Source of the DNA: Corynebacterium epidermidicanis
GTDB taxonomy: Bacteria > Actinomycetota > Actinomycetes > Mycobacteriales > Mycobacteriaceae
Direction of reading: 5' to 3'
DNA length: 64,000 nucleotides
NCBI RefSeq assembly: GCF_001021025.1
Contig: NZ_CP011541.1
Coordinates: forward strand, 1,736,001 to 1,800,000
Within the stretch, counting starts at the first letter, position 1. Each line of letters starts with the position of its first letter. The notes below the pieces were generated by a model. The model was not told the DNA's origin and did no database searches. It was given only the letters and a program-made list of their open reading frames with translations. Positions 55,547 through 64,000 of the stretch are shown here, one piece after another. The position numbers and the translations under genes are program-made.

Positions 55547-56305
55547 ATGACAGCCCCTCGCGCCCCTTTTACCGCACCCGATGCCCCGATCCGACGCAGT
55601 GGCGAGCCGATTGACGTCGTCAAGCTTGGGCTCCAGGATTATGAGCAGATGTGGCATCGTCAGGCCGACATCGCGGCCCAGCGCGCCAATGACGAGATCC
55701 ACGACCAGCTGCTGATGCTCGAGCACCCGTCGATATACACCGCGGGCAAGCGCACCCAGCCCGAGGATCGCCCCACCAACGGCCTGCCGGTCATTGACGT
55801 GGACCGTGGTGGTCGCATCACCTGGCATGGCCCCGGCCAACTGGTCTGCTACCCGATCATCAAACTCAACGACCCTGTTGACGTGGTCGACTATGTGCGC
55901 CGCGTGGAGGAAGCACTCATCCAGGTGGTGCGCCAACTCGGTGTCACCACTGCCGGGCGTATCGACGGCCGTTCCGGAGTATGGGTCCCGGCCAGTGACG
56001 GCCGGGCGGACCGCAAAATTGCCGCGCTCGGTATCCGAATCACTCGCGGGGTGTCTATGCATGGGCTCGCGCTGAACTGCAACAACACCCTCGAGTACTA
56101 CGACCACATCGTCCCCTGCGGCATCGACGATGCCGGAGTGACCACCCTCGCCGCCGAGCTCGGACGAGACGTGACGGTGGATGAATGCATTGAGCCAATT
56201 TCGGTGGCCCTGATTGATGCCCTCGAAGGGCGTCTTACCGTGGCTGACCATACGTTTGGCACGGCTCCGGATCCCTGTAAGGGGTTAGGCAAGCGAAAGG
56301 TGTAG
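55547..56305 (+). CDS. lipB: Lipoyl(octanoyl) transferase
   Basis: Moves octanoate from acyl carrier protein to the lipoyl lysine of E2 and H proteins. 252 residues. Signature [17 protein letters not shown] (residues 87-103), catalytic K157 in RKIAALGIR and C191 in HIVPCGI. TATCCT lies 8 bases before the ATG, so probably leaderless. lipA follows 10 bases after its stop. Confidence 0.96.
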   Translation: MTAPRAPFTAPDAPIRRSGEPIDVVKLGLQDYEQMWHRQADIAAQRANDEIHDQLLMLEHPSIYTAGKRTQPEDRPTNGLPVIDVDRGGRITWHGPGQLVCYPIIKLNDPVDVVDYVRRVEEALIQVVRQLGVTTAGRIDGRSGVWVPASDGRADRKIAALGIRITRGVSMHGLALNCNNTLEYYDHIVPCGIDDAGVTTLAAELGRDVTVDECIEPISVALIDALEGRLTVADHTFGTAPDPCKGLGKRKV

Positions 56306-56315
56306 GGTTGGCTGC

Positions 56316-57362
56316 GTGACTGTTGCACCTGACGGAAGAAGAATGCTCCGCGTTGAGGCTCGTAACTCCGAGACTCCCATTGAGAGCAAACCACGCTGGA
56401 TCCGCACCTCGGTGAAAACGGGTCCGGAATATCAAGATATGAAACAGCGCGTTTCCGGCGCTTCCCTACACACTGTTTGCCAAGAGGCAGGGTGCCCCAA
56501 CATCCACGAATGTTGGGAATCCCGCGAGGCCACTTTCCTCATCGGCGGTGACCAGTGCTCGCGGCGCTGCGATTTCTGCCAAATCCACACCGGCAAGCCA
56601 GACCCACTCGATCGCGACGAGCCGCGTCGCGTCGCGGAATCCGTGCGCGAGATGGGGCTTAACTACGCCACCATTACCGGCGTCACCCGTGACGATTTGG
56701 AAGACGAAGGTGCCTGGCTCTACGCGGAAGTCGTCCGCCAGATCCACGCGTTGAATCCCAACACGGGCGTGGAAAACCTGGTTCCGGACTTCTCCGGCAA
56801 GCCTGACCTGCTTCAACAAGTTTTCGAGGCGCGCCCCGAGGTGTTCGCGCACAACATTGAAACCGTGCCACGTATCTTCAAGCGCATCCGCCCAGCGTTC
56901 CGCTATGATCGCTCCCTGGACGTCATCCGCCAGGCTCGAGATTTCGGCCTGGTGACCAAGTCCAACCTGATCCTCGGCATGGGCGAAACCGTCGAAGAAA
57001 TCCAGGAAGCCCTGCGCGACCTGCGTTCGGCTGGCTGTGACATCATCACCATCACCCAGTACCTGCGCCCAGGACTGAAATTCCACCCGATCGAACGATG
57101 GGTGAAGCCGGAAGAATTTGTCGAGCACGCAGATTATGCCCGCGAGCTGGGCTTTACCGGCGTTATGTCCGGCCCGTTGGTGCGCTCCTCCTACCGCGCC
57201 GGCCGCCTCTACGCCCAGACTATCGCCGCACGCGGCGAGGAACTGCCAGAGAACTTGAAGCACCTCGCTGAAACCTCCGCTGGTTCCACCGCCCAGGAAG
57301 CCACTTCCCTGCTGGCGAAGTACGGCGCATCCGAAGACACCCCCGTGACCACCCGCGCATAG
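56316..57362 (+). CDS. lipA: Lipoyl synthase
   Basis: Radical-SAM enzyme that inserts two sulfurs into protein-bound octanoate. 348 residues. Auxiliary cluster cysteines C55, C60, C66 ([12 protein letters not shown]), radical-SAM cluster C81, C85, C88 (CSRRCDFC), and a C-terminal RSSYRAG serine ligand. The GTG at 56316 gives the normal corynebacterial N-terminus ([11 protein letters not shown]); TAGGGT, overlapping the lipB stop, is 7 bases upstream, so lipA may have an own leaderless promoter besides read-through. Confidence 0.96.
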   Translation: MTVAPDGRRMLRVEARNSETPIESKPRWIRTSVKTGPEYQDMKQRVSGASLHTVCQEAGCPNIHECWESREATFLIGGDQCSRRCDFCQIHTGKPDPLDRDEPRRVAESVREMGLNYATITGVTRDDLEDEGAWLYAEVVRQIHALNPNTGVENLVPDFSGKPDLLQQVFEARPEVFAHNIETVPRIFKRIRPAFRYDRSLDVIRQARDFGLVTKSNLILGMGETVEEIQEALRDLRSAGCDIITITQYLRPGLKFHPIERWVKPEEFVEHADYARELGFTGVMSGPLVRSSYRAGRLYAQTIAARGEELPENLKHLAETSAGSTAQEATSLLAKYGASEDTPVTTRA

Positions 57363-57388
57363 TCTCGCCCCAGCGGGCTCGTGCGCCT

Positions 57389-57435
57389 AATCGACGCCAG
57401 CTTTTCTAGATTCCTGGAGAAGCAGGCGTCGATTT
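57389..57435. terminator. Probable terminator after lipA / ATPase pair
   Basis: AATCGACGCCAGCTTTTC pairs with GAGAAGCAGGCGTCGATT around a 10-base loop (TAGATTCCTG); the tail is only moderately T-rich. It lies 27 bases past lipA and about 100 bases past the ATPase gene on the minus strand, and could serve both. Confidence 0.6.
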
Positions 57436-57535
57436 CGTGTTTTCGTTCGCTTTTGTGCCCGCCTGGTTTGGGAGTCGGCGAGAGTGTGAAAACGGGCGGG
57501 CGGCACGTCGGCCGTCGCCAAGCCTGTGGCCCGGA

Positions 57536-58276
57536 TCAATCCTCGGGAATCGGGTCTGCTTCGCACAGGTAGGCGGCGGTGCCGAGGGGATCGTCGATAA
57601 ACTCGCGCGTGGCTTCGACCAGGGAGGTTTCCTCATACGACACGCGGGTCAATGCGCCGTCGCGGATCTCGAGAATCTCCGCGCCTGGAACGGCCAAAAT
57701 GATCGGCGAATGGGTAGCGATGATGAACTGCGCACCACGCCTGGCCAGATCCGCGATACGAGCAGCGGCAACAATCTGTGAGTCGGGCGACAGCCCAGAT
57801 TCGGGCTCATCCAGGAGGTACAGTCCATTCGCATGAAAGCGGTTCTTCAGCAGGTGCAAGGAGCTTTCGCCGTGTGACATCGTGTGCATCCGCGGGCCAA
57901 AGCGCGGATCGTAGAATCCAGGCGCATCATAATAGCTAAAGACCTTGTTCATGGCCTCCGCGCGCAAGAAGTAGCCATCGCGAGGGTTGCGCGAACGGAA
58001 GATACGCAGCCAATAGTGCAGCTCGGAGACGGTATCCGCTGAAGAAAATAGGCTGTTTCGAGTGCCACCGGCTGGATTGAAGCGCATGCCGACGGCCAAT
58101 GCTTCCACCAGCGTCGACTTACCAGCACCGTTTTCCCCCACCAAAAAAGTAACGGAAGACGTGAAGTCGATCCGGCCGGCGCCCAACAGCGACTTCACGA
58201 TCGGCAACTGACGCAGGTAAGCGTTATCTTCCCCTGGTTCGAGTTCCGAGAGCTCGAACCCACTGATAAAAGTCAT
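57536..58276 (-). CDS. AAA/ABC-type ATPase, second of a tandem pair
   Basis: 246 residues from ATG 58276, overlapping the upstream gene as ATGA. Walker A LVGENGAGKSTLVEA (about residue 46-60), an ABC-like MSHGESSLHLL signature, Walker B GLYLLDEPESGLSP and a switch His in FIIATHSPIILAVPGAE. This is a stand-alone soluble ABC/SMC-like ATPase with no membrane partner in view. About 40% similar by eye to the neighbouring gene. Role unknown. Confidence 0.85.
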   Translation of the reverse strand: MTFISGFELSELEPGEDNAYLRQLPIVKSLLGAGRIDFTSSVTFLVGENGAGKSTLVEALAVGMRFNPAGGTRNSLFSSADTVSELHYWLRIFRSRNPRDGYFLRAEAMNKVFSYYDAPGFYDPRFGPRMHTMSHGESSLHLLKNRFHANGLYLLDEPESGLSPDSQIVAAARIADLARRGAQFIIATHSPIILAVPGAEILEIRDGALTRVSYEETSLVEATREFIDDPLGTAAYLCEADPIPED

Positions 58277-58965
58277 CGCAACCTGCCTAGCTCTCCGAGG
58301 ATCCGCTGCTGCGGGTCCCGCAGGAAGTCGCGATAAGTCAGGTAGATCGGGTGGTCCTCGTACGCCACCTGACCAAGCCTTTCCGACGACAGATGCCAAA
58401 TATCCGCTCCTGGCACCGCCAAAATGATCGGCGAGTGTGTTGCGATAATGAATTGTCCCCCACCTCGAGCGATCATGTCGATATACCCCAATAGCGCCAT
58501 TTGATGGATGGGACTCAGCCCGACTTCGGGTTCATCGAGGATGAACAGTCCCTTGGAAAAGAAGTGGCGCTCCACCACATCCATGATGGATTCGCTATGC
58601 GAACGCGCCACCGGCTCGCCAGCATTCGCCACATTGAATTGAGTTTCCGAGCGCAGAAAATAGCCATTGATCAGCGGCAATGAGCCTCGAATGACGAGGG
58701 CGCGGTGCAGCTTCGAGGTGGTCCATTCTGCTGCGCGATTGAACTCAGCCTGTACGCCTCCGGCGGCGTCAAACCCCAACCGGCACGCCATCGCCTCGAT
58801 GAGCGTGGATTTTCCGGCACCGTTTTCGCCGGTCAGGATCGTGACTGGTCGCGTGAATCGGAAAGTCCCCAGGGCACCTAGATGCCTGGCCAGCGGCAGC
58901 GATGTGGAATAATCCCCATTGCTGATGGGCTTCAGGTACAACCGGTCCACGTACATGAGATACAC
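58273..58965 (-). CDS. AAA/ABC-type ATPase, first of a tandem pair
   Basis: 230 residues from GTG 58965 (GGAGG four bases upstream); ATG 58956 is the alternative. Walker A LTGENGAGKSTLIEA, signature-like SHSESIMDVVERHF, Walker B GLFILDEPEVGLSP, switch FIIATHSPIILAVPGAD. Same domain order as its downstream paralogue, so the pair probably arose by duplication and could form a heterodimer. Divergent from the DUF4191 gene. Confidence 0.85.
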   Translation of the reverse strand: MYLMYVDRLYLKPISNGDYSTSLPLARHLGALGTFRFTRPVTILTGENGAGKSTLIEAMACRLGFDAAGGVQAEFNRAAEWTTSKLHRALVIRGSLPLINGYFLRSETQFNVANAGEPVARSHSESIMDVVERHFFSKGLFILDEPEVGLSPIHQMALLGYIDMIARGGGQFIIATHSPIILAVPGADIWHLSSERLGQVAYEDHPIYLTYRDFLRDPQQRILGELGRLR

Positions 58966-59051
58966 GTTACCTCCGTTCAATTGGGCGTCGAAAAGCACGC
59001 GTCGGGGGCCGATTAGCGTAAAGCACCCCCAAATGTCCTAAAGTAGTGGTC

Positions 59052-59831
59052 ATGGCAGATGCAAAGAAGGCGCAGTTGAAGGCAGCCGAAAAGGAAGCAA
59101 AGGCAGCTAAGCGCGCGCAGCGAAAGCAGAATTACTCGCAAATGTGGCAAGCGTTTAACATCCAGCGCAAGAACGACAAGGCGCTGGTTCCGCTCATGCT
59201 TATCGCAGTGGTCGGCATGGCCGTGCTGTTCTTTGGTCTGGGCTTGCTCTTCAATTCGCAATGGTGGATGCTGCCGATTGGTTTGGCGCTGGGCATCATG
59301 CTGGCGATGTTTATCTTCACCCGACGTGTCGAAAAGTCTGTCTACGACCAGGCTGAAAACCAGCCCGGTGCTGCCGGTTGGGCACTGGAGAACCTCAAGT
59401 CGGGTGTCGGAATGGCTTGGCGCACCAAGACGGCGATCGCTGCCAACACCCACATGGACGCGGTCCACCGCGTCATTGGCAACCCCGGAATTGTCCTGGT
59501 TGGCGAAGGCGAAATGCATCGACTAAAGCCGCTGATGGCGCAGGCCGAAAAGCGTCTGAACCGAGTTTCCGGCGGAGTACCGATCTACAAAATCTACACC
59601 GGTGAAGGCGAGGACCAGGTCCGCATCCGCAACCTGCAGCGCGAACTGATGAAGCTCCCTCGCAACTACAAGAAGGACGAAGTCTACGCGTTGGCCAACA
59701 AGATCGAAGCCATGGACCACATCTCCGGCCAAGGCCAGCCAGGCTTGCCGAAGGGCCCTCTGCCCAAGGGCGCGAAGGTCTCCGGTATGAATCGGCGGGC
59801 GCGCCGCCAAGCTGAGCGCGGGGGACGCTAG
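59052..59831 (+). CDS. DUF4191 membrane protein
   Basis: 259 residues from ATG 59052; TAAAGT is 7 bases upstream and there is no ribosome site, so leaderless. Lys/Ala-rich N-terminus (ADAKKAQLKAAEKEAKAAKR), two transmembrane helices (about 53-74 and 77-97), a soluble domain GNPGIVLVGEGEMHRLKPLMAQAEKRLNRV, and a basic tail. Rv2219 is the M. tuberculosis member, also between lipA and glnA. Function unknown. Confidence 0.87.
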   Translation: MADAKKAQLKAAEKEAKAAKRAQRKQNYSQMWQAFNIQRKNDKALVPLMLIAVVGMAVLFFGLGLLFNSQWWMLPIGLALGIMLAMFIFTRRVEKSVYDQAENQPGAAGWALENLKSGVGMAWRTKTAIAANTHMDAVHRVIGNPGIVLVGEGEMHRLKPLMAQAEKRLNRVSGGVPIYKIYTGEGEDQVRIRNLQRELMKLPRNYKKDEVYALANKIEAMDHISGQGQPGLPKGPLPKGAKVSGMNRRARRQAERGGR

Positions 59832-59899
59832 CTCACGGCTGTTAGCGCCCTAGCTCGTCCTAGTTGATGACGGCGCAAATATCATGCACACTGCTTAGC

Positions 59900-61516
59900 G
59901 TGCAGGTATTTGTAGAAAATCAACTACTTGCCCTAGTGACCATCATGGCACTGGGGCTTTTGCTTGGCCGCGTCCGGGTCTTCGGCTTCCAACTAGGAGT
60001 TGCCGCCGTCTTATTTGTGGGCCTAGGCTTTGCGACGCTCAACCCAGCTATCGCCCTGCCACCCATCGTCTTCATCATCGGTCTTTCCCTGTTCGTCTAC
60101 ACGATCGGCTTAGAGTCCGGGCCGGACTTCTTCCGTTCCTTGCGGACCACCGGATTGAAAGCAAATATCTTCGCACTCGCGGTCATAGCTGTGTCCACGC
60201 TGTTGGCTTGGGTGTTGATCAAAGCCTTTGATTTAGATGCCGCCACCGGCGCGGGTATGTTCACCGGAGCGCTCACCAACACGCCTGCGATGGCCGCGGT
60301 GGTGGATTCTCTGCCAGGTCTAGTTAGCCCCGACCAGCTCGCGGACGTCGCCGAACTGCCGGTCGTTACCTATTCATTGGCCTACCCGATCGGTGTGCTG
60401 GGTGTGATCGTGGCTATCGCGGTTTGCCACGCACTGTTTCGCGTCAATCCGGCTGCCGAGGCGGAGGCCGCGGGCGTGGCCGTGCACGAGCTTCTTACCG
60501 CCCGGGTGCGGGTGACCAAGGACGATCTTCCTGCGTTGACCAACATTCCCTACATTTTGGAACTAGACATCATCATCTCCAGGCGGGAGCGCGCAGGCGA
60601 ACTGCATATCCCTGAGCTGGGCGATCGGGCACGCATCGGCGACATCTTGACGGTCGTCGGCACCGAATCCGAAGTCGCGCGCGCAACGGCGTTGATGGGT
60701 GAGAGCGTGCCCGGAGATCCCACGCACGACGAGGGGCTAGACTATCGACGCATCTTCGTCTCGAACCCCTCCATCGTGGGAATTCCACTCGCGAAACTGC
60801 GCCCCCAAATGTCCGACATGTTGGTCACCCGCGTGCGGCGTGGCGACGTCGACATGGTGGCCACCCCCGAGATGAGCCTGCAACTCGGGGATCGCGTACG
60901 CGTAGTCTGCCCCAGCGAACGCCTCGACCGAGCGACAAGGTTCTTCGGCGATTCCTACAAGAAAATCTCCGATATCAATCTGCTGCCCCTTCTGGTGGGG
61001 CTTACCCTCGGCGTTGTGGTGGGCATGATTGAATTCCCACTGCCGGGAGGAAGTTCGCTCAAGTTGGGCAATGCCGGCGGGCCACTGCTGGTATCGCTGG
61101 TGCTCGGCGCGCTCGGCCGTACCGGCCCAGTGGTGTGGCAGGTCCCCTACGGTGCGAACTTGGTGCTGCGGGGCCTGGGAATCACTTTGTTCTTGGCGGG
61201 CATCGGCACCACCGCTGGTGCGGGTTTTGCTAAGGCGTTGGCCGACCCTGCGTCGCTGACCGTTATCGGCGTAGGAGCTTTGTTGACCTGCGCGTTGAGC
61301 TTCCTCACCCTCCTTGTGGGACACAAAGTGCTCCGGATTCCATTCGGTCAAACAGCTGGCATCCTCGCCGGAATTCAAACCCACCCGGCCGTGCTCTCCT
61401 ACGCTAGCGACCAACAAAACAATGAGCTGCCCGCGTTTGGCTATACCAGCGTGTATCCGCTGAGCATGGTGGCCAAAATCGTGGCAGCTCAAGTGTTGTT
61501 GTTTGTTTTGCTCTAG
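59900..61516 (+). CDS. sucE: AspT/YidE-family transporter, SucE-type succinate exporter
   Basis: 538 residues from GTG 59900; an in-frame start 12 codons upstream exists but this one gives the family length and has CACACT 7 bases before it. Two halves of about five membrane helices each (10-190 and 345-538) flank two TrkA_C/RCK_C cytoplasmic domains (about 200-340). Duplicated motif GLFTGALTNTPAMAA-type in the first half, GILAGIQTHPAVLSYA in the second. C. glutamicum SucE, at the same site between lipA and glnA, exports succinate. Confidence 0.88.
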   Translation: MQVFVENQLLALVTIMALGLLLGRVRVFGFQLGVAAVLFVGLGFATLNPAIALPPIVFIIGLSLFVYTIGLESGPDFFRSLRTTGLKANIFALAVIAVSTLLAWVLIKAFDLDAATGAGMFTGALTNTPAMAAVVDSLPGLVSPDQLADVAELPVVTYSLAYPIGVLGVIVAIAVCHALFRVNPAAEAEAAGVAVHELLTARVRVTKDDLPALTNIPYILELDIIISRRERAGELHIPELGDRARIGDILTVVGTESEVARATALMGESVPGDPTHDEGLDYRRIFVSNPSIVGIPLAKLRPQMSDMLVTRVRRGDVDMVATPEMSLQLGDRVRVVCPSERLDRATRFFGDSYKKISDINLLPLLVGLTLGVVVGMIEFPLPGGSSLKLGNAGGPLLVSLVLGALGRTGPVVWQVPYGANLVLRGLGITLFLAGIGTTAGAGFAKALADPASLTVIGVGALLTCALSFLTLLVGHKVLRIPFGQTAGILAGIQTHPAVLSYASDQQNNELPAFGYTSVYPLSMVAKIVAAQVLLFVLL

Positions 61517-61535
61517 CTAGCGCAACCGCGAAGGC

Positions 61536-62009
61536 TTAGCCGAAAATAACCGCGGTTTGAGTAGCGCGGTCGTGGAGTCCCCGCCCGTCAGCGTCCACCA
61601 TAATCGGCGGGAAAATGAAAACCGTCAGCACGGTACGCACGAGGGCACGGACGAATCCAACGCGACCGACGGCGTCGACACGCGCCACACCCATGCCGAG
61701 GATTGCCTGGCCCGGGGTGCGGGCGAACAACCACACGCTCACCACGGAGATAAGGCAAAACAGGATAAGGGTGAGTGTCGACACTCCCCCGAGCGCATCG
61801 GTGAAATTACGAATAATGATCGCGATGAACATGCAGAGAAACCAGTCGATCGTAATTCCGACTGCACGTCGCATGACACTGGCCAACGCACCTGCCCCTT
61901 TTTCCGGGAGCCCGAGCTTTTCCCCAGGCCAGCGACCTGGTGCCATGGGATCATCGGCGTCGCCCGGAATCATCGGGCCTTCAAGCCAGCTGCGTTTTTG
62001 TTCAGACAT
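61536..62009 (-). CDS. RDD-family membrane protein (Rv2219A-type)
   Basis: 157 residues from ATG 62009; the longer frame runs through the promoter region. Pro/Gly-rich start (EGPMIPGDADDPMAPGRWPGEKLGLP), then RRAVGITIDWFL (RDD-type Arg/Asp), three transmembrane helices and GLHDRATQTAVIF, the C-terminal RDD motif. TAAATT sits 7 bases before ATG, so leaderless. Substrate or role unknown. Rv2219A holds this place beside glnA1 in M. tuberculosis. Confidence 0.87.
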   Translation of the reverse strand: MSEQKRSWLEGPMIPGDADDPMAPGRWPGEKLGLPEKGAGALASVMRRAVGITIDWFLCMFIAIIIRNFTDALGGVSTLTLILFCLISVVSVWLFARTPGQAILGMGVARVDAVGRVGFVRALVRTVLTVFIFPPIMVDADGRGLHDRATQTAVIFG

Positions 62010-62087
62010 ACCTAGCAATTTATCCCAGCCGTGAATCAAACACCGAAAACAGGGGCGGAAAATTACAGTTTGACACCAGAAGGTTTG

Positions 62088-62093
62088 TACACT
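62088..62093 (+). promoter_or_regulatory. Candidate -10 (TACACT) of glnA
   Basis: TACACT lies 87 bases before the GTG of glnA; TTACAG 19 bases upstream is a poor -35. No clear AmtR box was seen in the 170-base gap, though glnA is under AmtR in C. glutamicum. Confidence 0.45.
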
Positions 62094-62179
62094 GGTGCGC
62101 ATGTGGCGATTTGCCTGGCCTGCCACAGGCCGAGTGAATGCGCCGAACTTTTACACACTATTTCCGCGAGGAGCACCAC

Positions 62180-63613
62180 GTGGCTTTTGAAAGCGTTGCT
62201 GATGTCGTCAAGTACATCAAGGACGAAGAAGTTGAATTCCTAGACATCCGCTTTACCGACGTCCCCGGCACCGAACACCACCTTTCGATCCCAGCATCGA
62301 TGTTCGATGAAGAAACCGCAGAAGCCGGACTGGCATTCGACGGCTCCTCTATCCGTGGGTTCACCACCATCGAAGAATCCGACATGAACCTGCTGCCGGA
62401 CGTAAAGACGGCAATGATCGACCCGTTCCGACCAGCAAAGACGCTGAACATGAAGTTCTTCGTCCACGACCCATTCACCCGCGAACCATTCAGCCGTGAC
62501 CCACGCAACGTCGCACGCAAAGCTGAAGAATATTTGGCCTCCACTGGCATCGCCGACACCTGCTTCTTTGGTGCCGAAGCTGAGTTCTACCTCTTCGACT
62601 CGGTACGTTTCCACACCGATGTCAACGCCTCCTTCTACGAAGTAGACAGCGACGAAGGCTGGTGGAACCGCGGTTCGGAAACCAACCTCAACGGTGGACC
62701 AAACCTCGGCTACAAGAACCGCACCAAGAAGGGCTACTTCCCTAACGCGCCTTATGACGGCGCAGTGGACATCCGCGACGACATGGTCCGCCACATGCGC
62801 GATGCTGGTTTTGACGTAGAACGCTTCCACCACGAATGTGGCCAGGGCCAGCAGGAGATCAACTACAAGTTCAACACTCTGCTGCACGCAGCAGACGACC
62901 TGCAGACGTTCAAATACATCGTTAAGCAGACCGCCCACTACCACGGTCAAACCGCCACCTTCATGCCTAAGCCACTGGCGGGCGATGCCGGATCCGGTAT
63001 GCACGCCCACCAATCGCTGTGGAAGGACGGCCAGCCACTGTTCCACGACGATAACGGCTACGCGGGTCTCTCCGACCTCGCCCGTTACTACATCGGTGGC
63101 ATCCTACACCACGCAGGTGCGGTGCTGTCCTTCACCAACGCGACGTTGAATTCCTACCACCGCTTGGTCCCAGGCTACGAAGCTCCAATCAACCTGGTGT
63201 ACTCGCAGCGCAACCGCTCCGCAGCAGTGCGCATCCCGATTACGGGCTCCAACCCGAAGGCAAAGCGCATCGAGTTCCGCGCGCCGGACCCATCGGGCAA
63301 CCCATACTTCGGCTTTGCTGCCATGATGATGGCTGGTCTCGACGGCATCAAGAACCGCATCGAGCCACACGCACCAGTGGACAAGGACCTCTACGAACTC
63401 CCACCTGAGGAAGCAGCCTCCATCCCAACCGCCCCGACTTCCCTCGAGGCATCCCTGGAAGCACTCGCCGAAGACCACGAGTTCCTCACCGAAGGTGGCG
63501 TCTTCACCGACGACCTCATCCAGACCTACATCAAGTACAAGTACGACAACGAGATCATCCCGAACCGCACGCGGCCAACCCCGCAGGAATTCGAGATGTA
63601 CTTCGATTGCTAA
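62180..63613 (+). CDS. glnA: Glutamine synthetase type I
   Basis: Main ammonia-assimilating enzyme, dodecameric. 477 residues from GTG 62180 with GAGGAG six bases upstream; the frame is open 14 codons further but that start lacks a site. Motifs: FDGSSIRGF, the catalytic core [12 protein letters not shown] and NRSAAVRIP. The adenylylated Tyr is in [11 protein letters not shown] (about residue 401), identifying the GSI-beta type controlled by GlnE. An IS element begins 79 bases past the stop. Confidence 0.96.
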   Translation: MAFESVADVVKYIKDEEVEFLDIRFTDVPGTEHHLSIPASMFDEETAEAGLAFDGSSIRGFTTIEESDMNLLPDVKTAMIDPFRPAKTLNMKFFVHDPFTREPFSRDPRNVARKAEEYLASTGIADTCFFGAEAEFYLFDSVRFHTDVNASFYEVDSDEGWWNRGSETNLNGGPNLGYKNRTKKGYFPNAPYDGAVDIRDDMVRHMRDAGFDVERFHHECGQGQQEINYKFNTLLHAADDLQTFKYIVKQTAHYHGQTATFMPKPLAGDAGSGMHAHQSLWKDGQPLFHDDNGYAGLSDLARYYIGGILHHAGAVLSFTNATLNSYHRLVPGYEAPINLVYSQRNRSAAVRIPITGSNPKAKRIEFRAPDPSGNPYFGFAAMMMAGLDGIKNRIEPHAPVDKDLYELPPEEAASIPTAPTSLEASLEALAEDHEFLTEGGVFTDDLIQTYIKYKYDNEIIPNRTRPTPQEFEMYFDC

Positions 63614-63691
63614 TGTAGGCGGGACATTTGCGTTTCTGACCAGCAGTTATTCGCGAATCTCCCAAACTTAAAAGAAATCCCAGTCTACTCT

Positions 63692-64000
63692 TGAACTGGC
63701 CCCCGAAAGTTGGACTGGTTTAATTCTAGGCGGTTTGGGTTTCAAGGGTCTGGTTCCGATAGTGCATCGGGGTCAGGCCCTTGAGTCGTTGTTGGATGCG
63801 TTCGTGGTTGTACCAGTGAATGTAGTCATCGAGTGCGTGGTAGAAGTCATCCTGACTGGTAAATGACTCACCGTGGTACATCTCTGTCTTGAGGTGCCCG
63901 AAGAAGTTTTCCATCACCGCGTTGTCGTAGCAGTTACCTTTCCTTGACATTGACTGCACACCACCAATGCTGTCAATGAGGTCGCGCCAGCTGGAATGCT
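63692..64000 (-). mobile_element. IS3-family insertion sequence, left part
   Basis: One end begins with TGAACTGGCCCCCGAAAGTTGGACTGG at 63692, a typical IS3-family inverted-repeat end (5'-TG), 30 bases from the transposase stop. The other end, and thus the target duplication, lies beyond the window. It is inserted in the glnA downstream region. Confidence 0.85.
63726..64000 (-). CDS. IS3-family transposase OrfB, C-terminal part
   Basis: The frame enters from the right edge and is open throughout; about 91 codons are visible. It reads ...SWRDLIDSIGGVQ then SMSRKGNCYDNAVMENFFGHLKTE, the standard IS3 OrfB segment containing the Glu of the DDE triad, and ends with DYIHWYNHERIQQRLKGLTP. This is the integrase-like (rve) domain of the IS150/IS3 group. 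Whether the element is intact cannot be judged here. Confidence 0.92.
   Translation of the reverse strand, partial: HSSWRDLIDSIGGVQSMSRKGNCYDNAVMENFFGHLKTEMYHGESFTSQDDFYHALDDYIHWYNHERIQQRLKGLTPMHYRNQTLETQTA

Noticed and set aside
62010..62179. AmtR or GlxR operator upstream of glnA
   Set aside because: No sequence close enough to either consensus was found by eye.

Overview
The window is a contiguous piece of a Corynebacterium chromosome. Several features point to this: the gene order is the one known around dcw, lipoglycan, cytochrome bc1-aa3, lipoate and glnA loci in Mycobacteriales; UDP-MurNAc-tripeptide ligase carries the meso-diaminopimelate DNPR motif; there are lipomannan mannosyltransferases, PknL with its Rv2175c-type partner, a class II DAHP synthase, a SucE-type exporter and an AceF-type E2. 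I cannot name the species from sequence alone. No rRNA or tRNA gene was recognised.

Layout. 1-13.1 kb (minus): the division and cell-wall (dcw) operon, read backwards as murC (only its first 30 codons), murG, ftsW, murD, mraY, murF, murE, ftsI, an FtsL-like gene, rsmH and mraZ. A textbook array of 10-bp-spaced TGGGG repeats, the likely MraZ operator, lies upstream of mraZ, and a second array on the opposite strand lies about 230 bp further out. 13.1-14.1 kb is non-coding and holds one copy of an interspersed inverted-repeat element. 14.1-16.8 kb: DUF3040 membrane protein, HEPN-like protein, GNAT acetyltransferase, metF. 16.9-23.4 kb: idsA, mptA, the Rv2175c homologue divergent from pknL, and mptC (prenyl and lipoglycan assembly plus a PASTA kinase). 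23.4-28.4 kb (minus): aroG, an exoribonuclease, a plsC-type acyltransferase, glk and pimB. 28.5-30.7 kb: two NlpC/P60 peptidoglycan hydrolases, the upstream one behind a c-di-AMP (ydaO-type) riboswitch.

31.3-38.0 kb (minus): the respiratory supercomplex genes ctaE-qcrC-qcrA-qcrB and ctaC-ctaF. 38.4-44.5 kb: asnB/ltsA, a second copy of the interspersed element, an A-type Fe-S carrier, a DUF3043 protein and cobU-cobT-cobS. 44.5-47.7 kb: ilvE, pepA and a small conserved gene of unknown role. 47.8-57.4 kb is a lipoyl-centred block: aceF (three lipoyl domains, two encoded by a perfect 360-bp tandem duplication), gcvP-gcvT-gcvH, then lipB-lipA. An overlooked 55-codon membrane protein gene and an AIM24 protein sit between them. 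57.5-59.0 kb: two overlapping AAA/ABC-type ATPase genes. 59.0-63.6 kb: DUF4191, sucE, an RDD protein and glnA. The window ends in an IS3-family element that begins about 80 bp after glnA.

How the parts fit: most of the window builds or remodels the envelope (peptidoglycan precursors, septal synthase, mannan/LAM, PIM, phospholipid, hydrolases) or runs central and respiratory metabolism. The lipoyl proteins AceF and GcvH sit next to the enzymes that make their cofactor. A recurring regulatory theme is probable leaderless transcription: about ten genes have a -10-like hexamer 7-8 bases before the start codon.
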